Shown here: piece after piece, positions 8,120 through 16,777 of the stretch
Position numbering within the stretch: the first letter of the stretch is position 1
Layout: each line of letters opens with the position of its first letter
Assembly (NCBI RefSeq): GCF_900115005.1
Contig: NZ_FOUY01000004.1
Location: 180,190-244,189, forward strand
Origin: Pseudonocardia ammonioxydans
GTDB lineage: Bacteria; Actinomycetota; Actinomycetes; Mycobacteriales; Pseudonocardiaceae
Length of the DNA: 64,000 nt
Direction of reading: 5' to 3'
The notes under the pieces: model-generated
Database searches by the model: none
Told to the model about the DNA's origin: nothing
What the model saw: only the letters and a program-made list of their open reading frames with translations
Made by a program: the position numbers and the translations under genes

Positions 8120-9007
8120 GTGCGAATCGGATTCGGGGTGCCGCAGTTCGGCGAGGCGGCCGCCCACGTGGAGGACACGATGCGGTTCGCCGCGGGTGCG
8201 GAGGAGCGCGGGGCGGCCAGCCTGTGGACGGGGGACCGGCTACTGGCCGCCGTCGACCCGTCGGTCGGGTACGGCGGCGGCGACACGGTCCCGGCAGAGT
8301 TCCGGGCCGCGCACGACCCGCTCGCACTGCTCACCGCCGCGGCGGCGGTCACGAGCCGGGTGCAGCTGGGCACGAGCACGCTGAACGCGCCGTGGTACCC
8401 GCCGGCCCTGCTGGCGCGGCACGCGCTCACCGTCGACCGGATCTCGGGGGGACGGCTGCTGCTCGGCCTGGGCCTCGGCTGGTCGCCCGAGGAGTACGAC
8501 GCGGTCGGGGTGCCGATGGCCGAGCGCGGCGCCCGCCTCGACGAGGCTCTCGACGTGTGCGAGGCCTGGTGGCACGACGAGCCGGTCGCCTACCGGGGCA
8601 CGAACGTGGCCATCGCGCCGTCGCACGTCGAGGTCAAGCCGCACGGGATCCCGGTGTACCTGGCCGGGTTCGCGCCGCGGGCACGGCGGCGGATCGCCGA
8701 GCGGGCCGACGGGTTCCTCCCGGTGGTGACGCCGTCGGTGCAGGACCTCGACCGGGCCGTGTCGGCGCCGTGGGCCGAGCTGCGCGCGGCCGCGGCCGGG
8801 GCGGGCCGGCCGGCCGACGCGGTCGGCGCGGTGCTGCGGGTCAACCTGCCGGCCGGGTCGACGGCCGCGGACGCGGTCGGGGTGCTGCGCCGGGCCCGGG
8901 AACGGACCGACGTCGCGCACGCCTTCGTCGACCTCATGTACCTCACCGGCGACTGCGACACCGCACTCGACCTCGCCGCGGAGATCCTCGACGGCGCCGG
9001 GGAGTGA
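8120..9007 (+). CDS. LLM-class flavin-dependent oxidoreductase
   Basis: A 295-aa luciferase-like monooxygenase beginning VRIGFGVPQFGEAAAHVED, with the TIM-barrel hallmarks TSRVQLGTSTLNAPWYPP and GGRLLLGLGLGWSPEEY. Members use FMN or F420 to oxidise small organic substrates. The start is the GTG at 8120, because GGAGG at 8111-8115 sits 4 nt upstream; an earlier in-frame GTG at 8105 lacks a ribosome site. It is divergent from the MerR gene, which probably regulates it. The substrate is unknown. Confidence 0.85.
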   Translation: MRIGFGVPQFGEAAAHVEDTMRFAAGAEERGAASLWTGDRLLAAVDPSVGYGGGDTVPAEFRAAHDPLALLTAAAAVTSRVQLGTSTLNAPWYPPALLARHALTVDRISGGRLLLGLGLGWSPEEYDAVGVPMAERGARLDEALDVCEAWWHDEPVAYRGTNVAIAPSHVEVKPHGIPVYLAGFAPRARRRIAERADGFLPVVTPSVQDLDRAVSAPWAELRAAAAGAGRPADAVGAVLRVNLPAGSTAADAVGVLRRARERTDVAHAFVDLMYLTGDCDTALDLAAEILDGAGE

Positions 9008-9091
9008 GGGGCCCGCGCCGGGGAGCCGGGCCCGCCGTCGCCCGATGACCGGGTCACGGTGCGTCCCCGGCCCGCTGGTTCACTGGACGGC

Positions 9092-9811
9092 GTGTCCCCG
9101 GACCCCATGGACCTGCTGACCCGCGGCTACGAGCTGGTGGCGGCCCGGCCGGCGTCCCTGCTGGCGGCGCTGCTGGCGCTGGTGGTGGTGGCGTGGCGCC
9201 CGACCTGGCGCCTGACCCGTACCGCGGTGACGATCGCGCACGAGGGCGGGCACGCGCTGGTCGCGGTGCTGGTCGGGCGCGGACTCACCGGGATCCGGCT
9301 GCACGCCGACTCCTCCGGTGTCACCTACTCGACCGGTGCCGGGCGCGGTCCCGGCGTGGTCGTGATGTTCCTCGCGGGTTACGTCTTCCCGCCGCTGCTG
9401 GGCCTGGGCGGGGCGGTGCTGGTCGCCGCCGACGCGGCGGCGGCGATGCTCTGGATCGGTGCCGGGCTGCTGGCCGCGACGCTGCTGCAGATCCGCAACC
9501 TCTACGGCGGGCTCGCGGTCGTCGTCACCGGGGCGGTGCTGGTGCTGGTCGCGCTGCGCGCCGGGGAGGACCTGCGGACCGGGTTCGCGGCCGCGCTGTC
9601 GTGGTTCCTGCTGTTCGGCGGGGTGAAGGCCTGCACCGAGCTGCGGCGGGGCAGGCGGGGCGGGCGGCTGCGGCACTCCGACGCCGACCGGCTCGCGGAG
9701 CTGACCCCGCTGTCGGGCGGGGCGTGGGCGGCGTTCTTCCTGCTCGTCGCCGTCGTCACCACGGCGGCTGCCGGATGGGTGGTCTTCGCGCCCGGCGGCG
9801 CCCCCGCCTGA
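9092..9811 (+). CDS. M50-family membrane metallopeptidase
   Basis: A 239-aa polytopic membrane protein. A zinc-protease motif HEGGH (residues 50-54) sits in or just after the first hydrophobic segment, followed by about five further membrane segments. This matches the M50B-like family, often annotated as a site-2-protease relative, which cleaves within or near the membrane. The second zinc-binding motif (a downstream Asp) cannot be assigned confidently by eye. The start is GTG 9092 or ATG 9107; both give the same membrane topology. It stands alone between oxidoreductase genes, so no substrate is suggested. Confidence 0.75.
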   Translation: MSPDPMDLLTRGYELVAARPASLLAALLALVVVAWRPTWRLTRTAVTIAHEGGHALVAVLVGRGLTGIRLHADSSGVTYSTGAGRGPGVVVMFLAGYVFPPLLGLGGAVLVAADAAAAMLWIGAGLLAATLLQIRNLYGGLAVVVTGAVLVLVALRAGEDLRTGFAAALSWFLLFGGVKACTELRRGRRGGRLRHSDADRLAELTPLSGGAWAAFFLLVAVVTTAAAGWVVFAPGGAPA

Positions 9812-9835
9812 GGAGGAGCTGCCAGGATCGGCCGC

Positions 9836-10258
9836 ATGGCAGAGGACTTCAACACGCGTGTCATCCGTGAGTTCCGGGAGAACCAGGGGCGGGTCGGTGA
9901 ACCCTTCACCGGGCTGCCGATGGTCCTGCTCCACCACGTCGGGGCCAGGAGCGGGACCGAGCGGATCACCCCGCTGCGCTGGTTCGCCGACGGCGACCGG
10001 TACGTGGTCGTCGCGTCCAAGGGCGGAGCTCCGGAGAACCCCGCCTGGTACCACAATCTGAAGGCCAACCCGGACACCGTCGCGGAGGTCGCCGACGGCC
10101 GGGGCGGCGTCGAGACGCTGCGCGTGCAGGCGGGGGAGCTGCCCGACGGCGACCGGGAGCGGGTCTGGACGTGGATCAAGGAGAACAACGGCGGCTTCGC
10201 CGACTACGAGCGCACCGCGGGCCGCACCATCCCGCTGGTCGGCCTGACCCCGCGCTGA
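9836..10258 (+). CDS. Deazaflavin (F420)-dependent nitroreductase-family protein
   Basis: A 140-aa protein of the DDN/DUF385 split-barrel family, recognised by LLHHVGARSGTERITPLRW, a YVVVASKGGAPENPAWYHNL core and the C-terminal YERTAGRTIPLVGL. Family members bind F420 and reduce quinones or nitro compounds. The ATG follows a relaxed -10 box (CAGGAT at 9823-9828) by 7 nt, which fits a leaderless transcript. Other likely F420 or flavin enzymes lie at 8120 and 25893. Confidence 0.88.
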   Translation: MAEDFNTRVIREFRENQGRVGEPFTGLPMVLLHHVGARSGTERITPLRWFADGDRYVVVASKGGAPENPAWYHNLKANPDTVAEVADGRGGVETLRVQAGELPDGDRERVWTWIKENNGGFADYERTAGRTIPLVGLTPR

Positions 10259-10292
10259 GCGTTCGGGTACCGGCGATGGCAGGCTCGGCCGC

Positions 10293-10727
10293 ATGACGAT
10301 CACCCTCGAGCAGGCCCAGACCATCACCGCCGCGGCGCTGGCGCACGGTACCGAGCAGGGGTTCAACCCGCTGACGGTCGCGGTGCTCGACCCGGGCGGC
10401 GCGATCGTCGCGCTGGCCCGGCAGGACGGGTCCGGTTACCTGCGCCCGGACCTGGCCGTGGGCAAGGCGAACGGCGTGCTCGCCCTGGGCATGACGAACC
10501 GGGCCATCGCGGCCCGCGCCGCGGACTCGCCGGAGTTCTTCACCTCGGTCGCCGGCCTGACCGGAGGGAAGATCTTCTCCGTGCCGGGCGGGGTGTTCGT
10601 CAAGGACGCCGAGGGCACGCTGCTCGGCGGGGTCGGCGTGACCGGTGACGCGTCGCTGAACGACGAGGCCGCCGCCGTCGCCGGGATCGAGGCCGCCGGG
10701 CTGGTCGCGGTCACCGGGGCGGAGTAG
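10293..10727 (+). CDS. GlcG/HbpS-family heme-binding-type protein
   Basis: A 144-aa single-domain protein of the DUF336 (GlcG/HbpS) family: TLEQAQTITAAALAHG at the N-terminus, PLTVAVLDPGGAIVALARQDG in the middle and GGVGVTGDAS near the end. Members bind heme or cobalamin-related ligands, or are of unknown role. The ATG is preceded by CAGGCT (10280-10285) with a 7-nt gap, so it is likely leaderless. A second member lies at the head of the diol dehydratase operon (16858-17259). A strong terminator hairpin follows at 10750-10777. Confidence 0.85.
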   Translation: MTITLEQAQTITAAALAHGTEQGFNPLTVAVLDPGGAIVALARQDGSGYLRPDLAVGKANGVLALGMTNRAIAARAADSPEFFTSVAGLTGGKIFSVPGGVFVKDAEGTLLGGVGVTGDASLNDEAAAVAGIEAAGLVAVTGAE

Positions 10728-10749
10728 TCCCGGCCCCGGACGAGCCGCA

Positions 10750-10777
10750 CCCCCGGGCGACGACGTCAGCCCGGGGG
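10750..10777 (+). terminator. Terminator after the GlcG/HbpS-like gene
   Basis: CCCCCGGGC and GCCCGGGGG form a perfect 9-bp stem with a 10-nt loop, 22 bp after the stop codon. Confidence 0.7.
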
Positions 10778-10788
10778 CGCGGAGGGGA

Positions 10789-10848
10789 CACGACCTTGCC
10801 GCCGAGGAAAGGTCGTGCACGTGCGTGGTCGCGCGGCTGCTTCGCGCG
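10789..10848. other. Two further hairpins in the gene-free 10728-11048 stretch
   Basis: CACGACCTT (10789-10797) pairs with AAGGTCGTG (10809-10817), and CGCGCG (10830-10835) pairs with CGCGCG (10843-10848). They could terminate the convergent 2OG-oxygenase transcript arriving from the right. The remaining bases to 11048 are slightly richer in AT (around 10895-10930) but show no gene. Confidence 0.4.
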
Positions 10849-11048
10849 GAAACGGGTGTCGCGTGGTGGTGGTCGCGGCGGTGCGCCGACAGGACTCACT
10901 TGATATCGCTACATCTCGCTGAATGTCACTGATCGTGGTCGGACCGGTACGGGTCGTCACTCGATGTGATGCGGAACACGGTGAAGCCGAGTCAACCAGC
11001 CCGTTCAGCGGGTTGTCAACGGGTCCGCGACCGCGGTCGCCGACCGAC

Positions 11049-12110
11049 TCACTGGACCGATTCTGCGGTGCCGGGGTCCCGCGCGGCGCCGGCCAGGTGC
11101 GGGTGGTGCCGGACAGCCACCTCGGGGTGCGACCGGACCCAGCCCTTGAGCGCGTTGTCGCCGAACGTCGGCAGCAGCGCGTTCTGCGCCGTCTCGTGCA
11201 CCCCCGGTGCGCGCGCCGCCAGCTCGGCGGGCAGCGGAACCGGATCGAGGCGCGCGTCGAGGCGCGGGGACCAGAAGAACCCGACCGACTGCCGGGTCGC
11301 GCCGGGCCCGCAGGCCAGCACCCGGTGCGGGGTGGCGACCAGGTAGCCGTCGGTCGCGACCTCGAGCATCTCGCCCACGTTGACCACCAGCGAGTCCTCC
11401 GCCGGCGGGACGTCCACCCAGCCCGACCCCGGCGGCCGGGCCTGCAGCCCGGCGACCGGACCGTGCGGGTCCTGCAGCAGCAGGGTGAGGAAGCCCCAGT
11501 CGGCGTGCGGCCCGACGCCCTGGGCGTCCGGCGCGGGCTCCTCGCCGTGCGCCGGGCCGACGTAGCGGATCACCTTGCCGAACCAGTGCGGCTCCCCGGC
11601 GAAGATCGGGTCGAAGTGGTCGGCGGGCAGCCCGAGCCCGGCGGCGAGCGCCCGGGTCAGGGTGCCGGCGACCGTGCTCATCAGCTCGGCCCACGCGTGT
11701 GCCCGCGCGCGCAGCTGCGGGACGGTGTCGTCGGGCCAGCGGTTCGGGCCCTCGAGCAGCCGGTACTCCTGGTCCCACTCGGCGCGCGGGCGCGGCGGCT
11801 GCTCCGGGCCGAAGTCGATCTGCTCGCGGGCGTCCGGCCGGCCCGCCGTGATCTCGTGGCCGAGCCGGGTGTACCCGCGGAAGTGCGGGGACTCCCGGTT
11901 GTCGAGGGCGAGCCGCCGGTCGAGAGGCAGGTCGAAGAACGCCGTCGCGGCCGCGAACAGCTCGGCGACCTGCCCGGGCGCGGCGCCGAAGCCGGTCAGC
12001 CGCAGGAAGCCGACCTCGTGCAGGGCGTCGCACAGCGCGGCGCCGAACGCCGGGTCGAGCCGGCCGGCGTCGTCGTGGGCGCGGTCGAACCGCAGGGCGG
12101 GAATCGTCAC
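11049..12110 (-). CDS. Isopenicillin N synthase-family 2OG-Fe(II) oxygenase
   Basis: A 353-aa non-heme iron dioxygenase. The N-terminal DIOX_N region (VGFLRLTGFG) is followed by the catalytic domain, with the iron ligands in GPHADWG (His, Asp), the distal His in VATPHRVL and the 2-oxoglutarate-binding Arg in the RQSVGFFWSP segment. It would couple oxidation of 2-oxoglutarate to hydroxylation or desaturation of an unknown substrate. GTG 12110 is preferred because family homology starts there (VTIPALRF) and GACGAT at 12117-12122 lies 6 nt upstream; a longer reading from 12155 is unlikely. No secondary-metabolite cluster surrounds it. Confidence 0.85.
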   Translation of the reverse strand: MTIPALRFDRAHDDAGRLDPAFGAALCDALHEVGFLRLTGFGAAPGQVAELFAAATAFFDLPLDRRLALDNRESPHFRGYTRLGHEITAGRPDAREQIDFGPEQPPRPRAEWDQEYRLLEGPNRWPDDTVPQLRARAHAWAELMSTVAGTLTRALAAGLGLPADHFDPIFAGEPHWFGKVIRYVGPAHGEEPAPDAQGVGPHADWGFLTLLLQDPHGPVAGLQARPPGSGWVDVPPAEDSLVVNVGEMLEVATDGYLVATPHRVLACGPGATRQSVGFFWSPRLDARLDPVPLPAELAARAPGVHETAQNALLPTFGDNALKGWVRSHPEVAVRHHPHLAGAARDPGTAESVQ

Positions 12111-12329
12111 GGCTCCATCGTCGCCGGAAAACGCATCCGGGACGACCCCGGTCACGGATCAGGGACACCGGATCGGGTGTCGGGGTGTTTCCGCGATGCT
12201 GTTGTGACCTGTTCCGGATAACCTCGACGGCGTTTCGATCGGCGTTCCGTGGGTCACTCGGTATGAGATCGACTCGGAAGGTCACGACGGTCCGTCGAAT
12301 GGGCGAACCGGGACAAGAGGAGGACAACC

Positions 12330-12596
12330 ATGCTGTGGACGATTCTGGGGTGGATCGTGCTGGGCCTCGTGGCCGGCTTCATCGCCCGCGCCGTGGTCCC
12401 CGGTAAGGACGACATCGGGATCGTGCGCACGATCCTGCTGGGCATCGTGGGCTCGTTCGTCGGTGGTCTGCTGGCGAGCATCTTCACCGGGTTCAGCAGC
12501 TTCTCGCCGTCGAGCTGGATCGGCTCGATCATCGGCGCGATCATCGTGCTGGTGATCTACAACAAGGTGACCGGCCGCAAGGCCGTCGGGCGCTAA
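12330..12596 (+). CDS. GlsB/YeaQ/YmgE-family stress membrane protein
   Basis: An 88-aa, very hydrophobic protein with three predicted membrane segments and glycine-rich turns (GWIVLGLVAGFIAR, LLGIVGSFVGGLLAS, GSIIGAIIVLVIY). This is the transglycosylase-associated (GlsB/YeaQ) family, small envelope proteins often induced by stress. A strong ribosome site AGAGGAGG lies 6 nt before the ATG, so unlike many neighbours it has a real leader. The 219-bp upstream region could hold an alternative-sigma promoter, but none is clear by eye. It ends in a strong terminator at 12616-12646. Confidence 0.88.
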   Translation: MLWTILGWIVLGLVAGFIARAVVPGKDDIGIVRTILLGIVGSFVGGLLASIFTGFSSFSPSSWIGSIIGAIIVLVIYNKVTGRKAVGR

Positions 12597-12615
12597 AGAG
12601 CGCACCTGCACCGCT

Positions 12616-12646
12616 GGTGCCGTCCGGGGACTTCCCGGACGGCACC
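12616..12646 (+). terminator. Terminator of the GlsB-like gene
   Basis: GGTGCCGTCCGGG and CCCGGACGGCACC form a perfect 13-bp stem around the loop GACTT, 20 bp after the stop. Confidence 0.85.
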
Positions 12647-12704
12647 GACGTGTGTCCGATACCGGGCCCACGAAGGCCCTGACACACGACAGGAGCCCCG
12701 ACAC

Positions 12705-12739
12705 ACGACGAGGACCGCCGTCACGGCGGTCCTCGTCGT
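12705..12739 (-). terminator. Terminator of glnA1
   Basis: ACGACGAGGACCGCCG and CGGCGGTCCTCGTCGT form a perfect 16-bp stem with a 3-nt loop, 22 bp past the glnA1 stop. With the hairpin at 12616 it separates two convergent genes. Confidence 0.85.
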
Positions 12740-12761
12740 CATGTCGCGGGCTGTCGCTGGA

Positions 12762-14183
12762 TCACACGTCGTAGTACAGCGCGAACTCGTACGGGTGCGG
12801 GCGCAGCCGCAGCGGGTCGATCTCGTTCTCCCGCTTGTAGGCGATCCAGGTCTCGATCAGGTCCGGGGTGAACACGCCACCCTCGAGCAGGTACTCGTGG
12901 TCCTCCTCGAGCTTGTCGATCACCGCGGCGAGGCTGGACGGGACCTGCGCGATGTCGCGGGCCTCCTCCGGCGGGAGCTCGTAGAGGTCCTTGTCGATCG
13001 GGGCGGCCGGCTCGATCTTGTTCCGGATGCCGTCGAGGCCGGCCATCAGCATCGCCGAGAACGCCAGGTACGGGTTGCCCGACGAGTCCGGGCAGCGGAA
13101 CTCGATGCGCTTGGCCTTCGGGCTGTCGCCGGAGAGCGGGATCCGGATGCAGGCCGAGCGGTTCCGCGCCGAGTACACCAGGTTGACCGGCGCCTCGTAG
13201 CCCGGGACCAGGCGGTGGTAGGAGTTCACCGTCGGGTTGGTGAAGGCCAGCAGCGACGGCGCGTGGTGCAGGAGGCCGCCGATGTAGTGGCGCGCCATCT
13301 CCGACAGCCCGCCGTAGCCGGACTCGTCGTGGAACAGCGGCTGACCGTCCTTCCACAGCGACGAGTGCACGTGCATGCCCGAGCCGTTGTCGCCGAACAG
13401 CGGCTTCGGCATGAAGGTCGCGGTCTTGCCGTTCTGCCACGCGACGTTCTTCACCAGGTACTTGAAGAGCATCATCTCGTCGGCGGCGTGGAGCAGGGTG
13501 TTGAACTTGTAGTTGATCTCGGCCTGCCCGGCGGTGCCGACCTCGTGGTGCTCGCGCTCCACGTCGAAGCCCGACTCCTGCATCGTGCTGACGATGTCGG
13601 CACGCAGGTCGGCGTAGTGGTCGACCGGCGGGACGGGGAAGTAGCCGCCCTTGTAGTTGACCTTGTACCCGAGGTTCCCACCGGCCTCCTCGCGGCCGGT
13701 GTTCCACCAGCCCTCGGCGGAGTCGATGTGGTGGTAGCTCTGGTGCGGGTCGGTGCCGAAGCGGATCGAGTCGAACACGTAGAACTCGGCCTCGGGCGCC
13801 ATGAACGCGGTGTCCGCGATGCCCGACGCGGCCAGGTACTCCTCGGCCTTGCGGGCGACGTTGCGCGGGTCGCGGGAGTAGGGCTCGCCGGTGACCGGGT
13901 CGTGCACGAAGAAGTTGACGTTCAGCGTGCGGTGCTTGCGGAACGGGTCGATGCGCGCGGTGGCGGGGTCCGGGAACAGGGCCATGTCGGACTCGTTGAT
14001 CGCCTGGAAACCGCGGACGGAGGAACCGTCGAATGCGGCGCCGTTCTCCAGGAGGTCGCCTGCCGTCTTGGCGGGGACGGTGAGGTGCTGCATGACGCCG
14101 GGCAGGTCGCAGAACCTGATGTCGACGTACTCGACCTTCTCGTCCGAGATGTACGTGAGTACCTCTTCGGCGTTGCTGAACAC
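12762..14183 (-). CDS. glnA1: Glutamine synthetase type I, GlnE-regulated
   Basis: The main assimilatory glutamine synthetase (473 aa), a dodecameric cytosolic enzyme. GSI motifs include [33 protein letters not shown] and [13 protein letters not shown]. The adenylylation tyrosine is near residue 401 in [11 protein letters not shown], so GlnE (4086-7121) can inactivate it. GTG 14183 is chosen because AAGGAG (14193-14198) lies 9 nt upstream and the protein then aligns with family N-termini; a reading from 14255 would add an unlikely extension. A four-box GlnR-type operator covers the promoter (14240-14277). It is convergent with the GlsB-like gene and divergent from the RDD gene. Confidence 0.97.
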   Translation of the reverse strand: MFSNAEEVLTYISDEKVEYVDIRFCDLPGVMQHLTVPAKTAGDLLENGAAFDGSSVRGFQAINESDMALFPDPATARIDPFRKHRTLNVNFFVHDPVTGEPYSRDPRNVARKAEEYLAASGIADTAFMAPEAEFYVFDSIRFGTDPHQSYHHIDSAEGWWNTGREEAGGNLGYKVNYKGGYFPVPPVDHYADLRADIVSTMQESGFDVEREHHEVGTAGQAEINYKFNTLLHAADEMMLFKYLVKNVAWQNGKTATFMPKPLFGDNGSGMHVHSSLWKDGQPLFHDESGYGGLSEMARHYIGGLLHHAPSLLAFTNPTVNSYHRLVPGYEAPVNLVYSARNRSACIRIPLSGDSPKAKRIEFRCPDSSGNPYLAFSAMLMAGLDGIRNKIEPAAPIDKDLYELPPEEARDIAQVPSSLAAVIDKLEEDHEYLLEGGVFTPDLIETWIAYKRENEIDPLRLRPHPYEFALYYDV

Positions 14184-14223
14184 TCTCTCGGGCTCCTTCG
14201 ATCGCTGGGCGAGATCGTGGATG

Positions 14224-14277
14224 ACGGTAGGAGCACCGTGTTGCTCACCCATCACTCGTCTGTTTCACGGACGTAAA
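14224..14277 (-). promoter_or_regulatory. GlnR-type operator and -10 box of glnA1
   Basis: Read on the minus strand, TTTAC-n6-GAAAC-n6-GTGAT-n6-GCAAC spans 14277 down to 14240, with all three spacers exactly 6 nt. The actinomycete GlnR consensus is GTnAC-n6-GAAAC repeated twice with 6-nt spacing; one box is perfect and the other three each differ at one position. TACCGT (14229-14224) downstream is a plausible -10. Nitrogen-limitation control of glnA1 by an OmpR-type GlnR is inferred; glnR itself is not in the window. Confidence 0.7.
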
Positions 14278-14352
14278 CTGGCCGGAGCGCGACACCCGTC
14301 ACAGTCGTCTCCGGTGCACGGGAACCCGCGGCGACCGCGCCGCTGTGGTGCC

Positions 14353-14358
14353 TAGGCT
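14353..14358 (+). promoter_or_regulatory. -10 element of the RDD gene (leaderless)
   Basis: TAGGCT lies 7 nt before the ATG at 14366. Confidence 0.6.
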
Positions 14359-14365
14359 AGAAGGC

Positions 14366-14836
14366 ATGGCCCGCTGGATCGAGTCCTGGCTCCCCGGATC
14401 ACCCGCCGGGAACGGTGACGTGCCCGGGCACCCGGGCGAACAGTTCGGGCTGCCGGCCACCGGGCACTACTCCGTGGCCGGGGTGGGGCGCCGGATCGGC
14501 GGGATCTGCATCGACTGGCTGCTGGCCTACCTGCTGGTCGTGCTGGTGGCGGGGACGGAGGCGATCGGGACGCCCGAGCTCAGCTGGTGGGTGCTCGGTG
14601 CCTGGTACGCCGTCACCGTGCTGATGGTCGCCGTGCTCGGGGCCTCGCCGGGGCATCTCGCGCTCGGGATGCGGGTCGCGCGGACCGACATGGCCCGCCA
14701 CGTCGGTGTGCCGCGGGCGCTGCTGCGCACGGCGATGATCGCCGTCGTCATCCCGGTGATCTTCATCGACGCCGACGGGCGGGGCTGGCAGGACCGGGCG
14801 AGCACGACGATCGTCGTGCGGGTGCTGCGGGCCTGA
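14366..14836 (+). CDS. RDD-family membrane protein
   Basis: A 156-aa protein with the RDD signature VAGVGRRIGGICIDWLLAY, in which Arg and Asp sit at the first membrane segment, followed by two or three more hydrophobic stretches (WWVLGAWYAVTVLMVAVLG, AMIAVVIPVIFI). Function is unknown; the position beside glnA1 is conserved (Rv2219A in M. tuberculosis). The start at 14366 rests on the -10 box 7 nt upstream; a more upstream in-frame GTG at 14345 would precede the promoter. Its 3' end is 3 bp from the convergent GntR gene. Confidence 0.88.
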   Translation: MARWIESWLPGSPAGNGDVPGHPGEQFGLPATGHYSVAGVGRRIGGICIDWLLAYLLVVLVAGTEAIGTPELSWWVLGAWYAVTVLMVAVLGASPGHLALGMRVARTDMARHVGVPRALLRTAMIAVVIPVIFIDADGRGWQDRASTTIVVRVLRA

Positions 14837-14839
14837 CGG

Positions 14840-15511
14840 CTACACCGCCGGAGCGCCCAGCACCGAGGCCCGCGTCCCGGCCAGGTGCTCGCGCAGCACC
14901 TGCCGGGCGCCGGGCGCGTCGCGGGCACGCAGCCGATCCAGGAGCGCACGGTGCTCGGCGACCAGACCCTCGGAGCGGCCCGGGAACCGCCCGCCCAGCG
15001 CGCCCAGGTTCATCCGCAGCTGACGGTCCCGCAGCGAGCCGTAGACGTCGAGCAGCAGGCTGCGGCAGCCGGCCCGCACCAGGACGGTGTGGAACAGCCG
15101 GTCGGCCTCGACGAAGGCCAGCTCGTCGGCGGCGGTCACCGCGGCGACCTGGTCGGCGACGGCGGCCGTCATCGCCGCGACCACCTCGTCGAGGACGTCG
15201 TCGGATGCCGCGGCGACCCGGTCGATCGCGTGCGACTCGATCACGTCCCGGGCCTCGATCACGGCCTCGACCTCGCCGGTGGACACCGGGACCACCAGCG
15301 CGCCCCGCTTCGGGAACAGCTTGAGCAGGCCCTCGGCCTGCAGCTGCAGGAACGCCTCGCGCACCGGGGTGCGGCTCAGCCGCAGCGGCCGGGCCACCTG
15401 ACCCTCGCTGATCAGCTCGCCGGCGGGCAGCGAACCGTCGAGGATGCCGGCCTTGGTGAACCGGTACGCCCGCTCGGTCGCGGTGCCGGGCTGCGCGTCG
15501 TCGTTCAGCAC
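14840..15511 (-). CDS. GntR/FadR-family (FCD) transcriptional regulator
   Basis: A 223-aa regulator with an N-terminal winged helix (ELISEGQVARPLRLSRTPVR, then EAFLQLQAEGLL) and a C-terminal all-helical FCD ligand domain with the histidine pattern of the family (ADRLFHTVLVRAG, AEHRALLDRL, REHLAGT), which often binds a metal plus a carboxylic acid. It diverges from the ATPase-LuxR gene over 120 bp and lies at the border of the diol dehydratase island, so it may sense a metabolite of that pathway. GTG 15511 follows GATGAT (15518-15523) by 6 nt, so it is probably leaderless. Confidence 0.88.
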   Translation of the reverse strand: MLNDDAQPGTATERAYRFTKAGILDGSLPAGELISEGQVARPLRLSRTPVREAFLQLQAEGLLKLFPKRGALVVPVSTGEVEAVIEARDVIESHAIDRVAAASDDVLDEVVAAMTAAVADQVAAVTAADELAFVEADRLFHTVLVRAGCRSLLLDVYGSLRDRQLRMNLGALGGRFPGRSEGLVAEHRALLDRLRARDAPGARQVLREHLAGTRASVLGAPAV

Positions 15512-15631
15512 GCGCGCATCATCGCCGACGCACCCGGGCCCCGGAGTGGGAACCCTTGTCGGCCCCGGTGCTCCCGCTCTACGTTCAGTGCTCGGACGAC
15601 TGAGATGCAAGAGGGATGCGGGGAGGACCAG

Positions 15632-16723
15632 GTGATCCTCGGCCACGCTGCAGCGCAGGACCACGATGGACAGGACGCCGTGCCCGCGGTGCCGCCTGCC
15701 GGCATCCACGCCCTCCTCGACGAGCTCGACCGCGCCGAGCGGGCCGTGGCGTCCGGGATCTCGCCGGGCGACGCGCTGCGGCGGGCGCGCATGCTGGCCG
15801 AGGAGCTGGCCACGGGGCCGGTCCGCCCGGCCCCGCCGACCCCGCTCCGGCCGGTCCCGGCCGTGCGGGCCGAGCTCGACCGGGCGGTGCGCGCGCTGGG
15901 GGCCGGCGGAGGTGTCGTGACGATGGGGACCGAGCGGGTCCTCGCCCCGGACGTCGGGTCCCGGGTGCTCGAGATCGTCCGGTCGGTGCTCGACAACGTC
16001 GTGCGGCACTCCGGCGCCGAGACCGTCCGGGTGGGGCTGGCCTTCGACACCGGTGCGGTGCGGCTGCTGGTCGAGGACGACGGCTGTGGTTTCGACCCGG
16101 CGGCCGTCACCCACTCCGGGCTGGCCGGTGCCGCCGCGGGCGTGCGGGAGCGGGGCGGCGAGTTCGAGGTCGACAGCACCCCGGGCTGGGGCACCCGGAT
16201 CCGGGCGCGGTTGCCCGAGCCGCCGCTCGCACCGCCCGGCCCGGCCGCGGTGTCCGATGCGACTGCTGTGTTCGTCCCGGCCGGCGTGCCCGACTCGGCT
16301 GCCGCGTCCGGCCCGGCCGATGCACCCGCCACAGAGCCGTTCGCCCCGCTCCCGGCCGATGCCTCGGCTGCCGCCGACCCCGCCGGTGCCGTGGAACGTG
16401 AGGCCGCCCGGCTCGGCAGCGCGCTGTCCGGTGGCGCTCTGCCCGGCGGCGCGCCGCCCGGTGACACCCGGTCCCGCAGCGCTCCGCCCGGCAACGCCGG
16501 GCCCGGGCGCCCCACCCGTGGCAACGCGGCGCTGACCCTGCGCGAGCGCGAGGTCCGCGCGCTCGTCGAGCAGGGGCTCCCCGACAAGCAGATCGCGAGC
16601 CTGCTGCAGATCTCGGTCAAGACGGTGGAGAAGCACGTCGGCGCGATCCTGCGCAAGACCGGTGCCCGCAACCGCACCATGCTCGCCCGCTTCGGCGCCG
16701 CCGACGGCGCCGATCGGACCTGA
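15632..16723 (+). CDS. Histidine-kinase-type ATPase fused to a LuxR DNA-binding domain
   Basis: A 363-aa protein of unusual architecture. Residues 100-195 form a GHKL ATPase fold: N-box LDNVVRHSG near 120, G1 box DDGCGFD at 149-155 and GWGTRI at 185-190. An Ala/Gly/Pro-rich linker runs from about 195 to 298. Residues 300-350 are a LuxR helix-turn-helix (LTLREREVRALVEQGLPDKQ, then SVKTVEKHVGAILRKTGA). No phospho-accepting histidine helix or receiver domain is visible, so it may act as an ATP- or ligand-gated regulator rather than a classical kinase. GTG 15632 has GGGAGGA just upstream. It is co-directional with the dehydratase operon 134 bp downstream and is its most likely local regulator. 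Confidence 0.85.
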   Translation: MILGHAAAQDHDGQDAVPAVPPAGIHALLDELDRAERAVASGISPGDALRRARMLAEELATGPVRPAPPTPLRPVPAVRAELDRAVRALGAGGGVVTMGTERVLAPDVGSRVLEIVRSVLDNVVRHSGAETVRVGLAFDTGAVRLLVEDDGCGFDPAAVTHSGLAGAAAGVRERGGEFEVDSTPGWGTRIRARLPEPPLAPPGPAAVSDATAVFVPAGVPDSAAASGPADAPATEPFAPLPADASAAADPAGAVEREAARLGSALSGGALPGGAPPGDTRSRSAPPGNAGPGRPTRGNAALTLREREVRALVEQGLPDKQIASLLQISVKTVEKHVGAILRKTGARNRTMLARFGAADGADRT

Positions 16724-16777
16724 CCGGAGGGCGTGGGGGTAGGGACAGCCCTCATACCGGTGCCGTCGTCACCCTCC

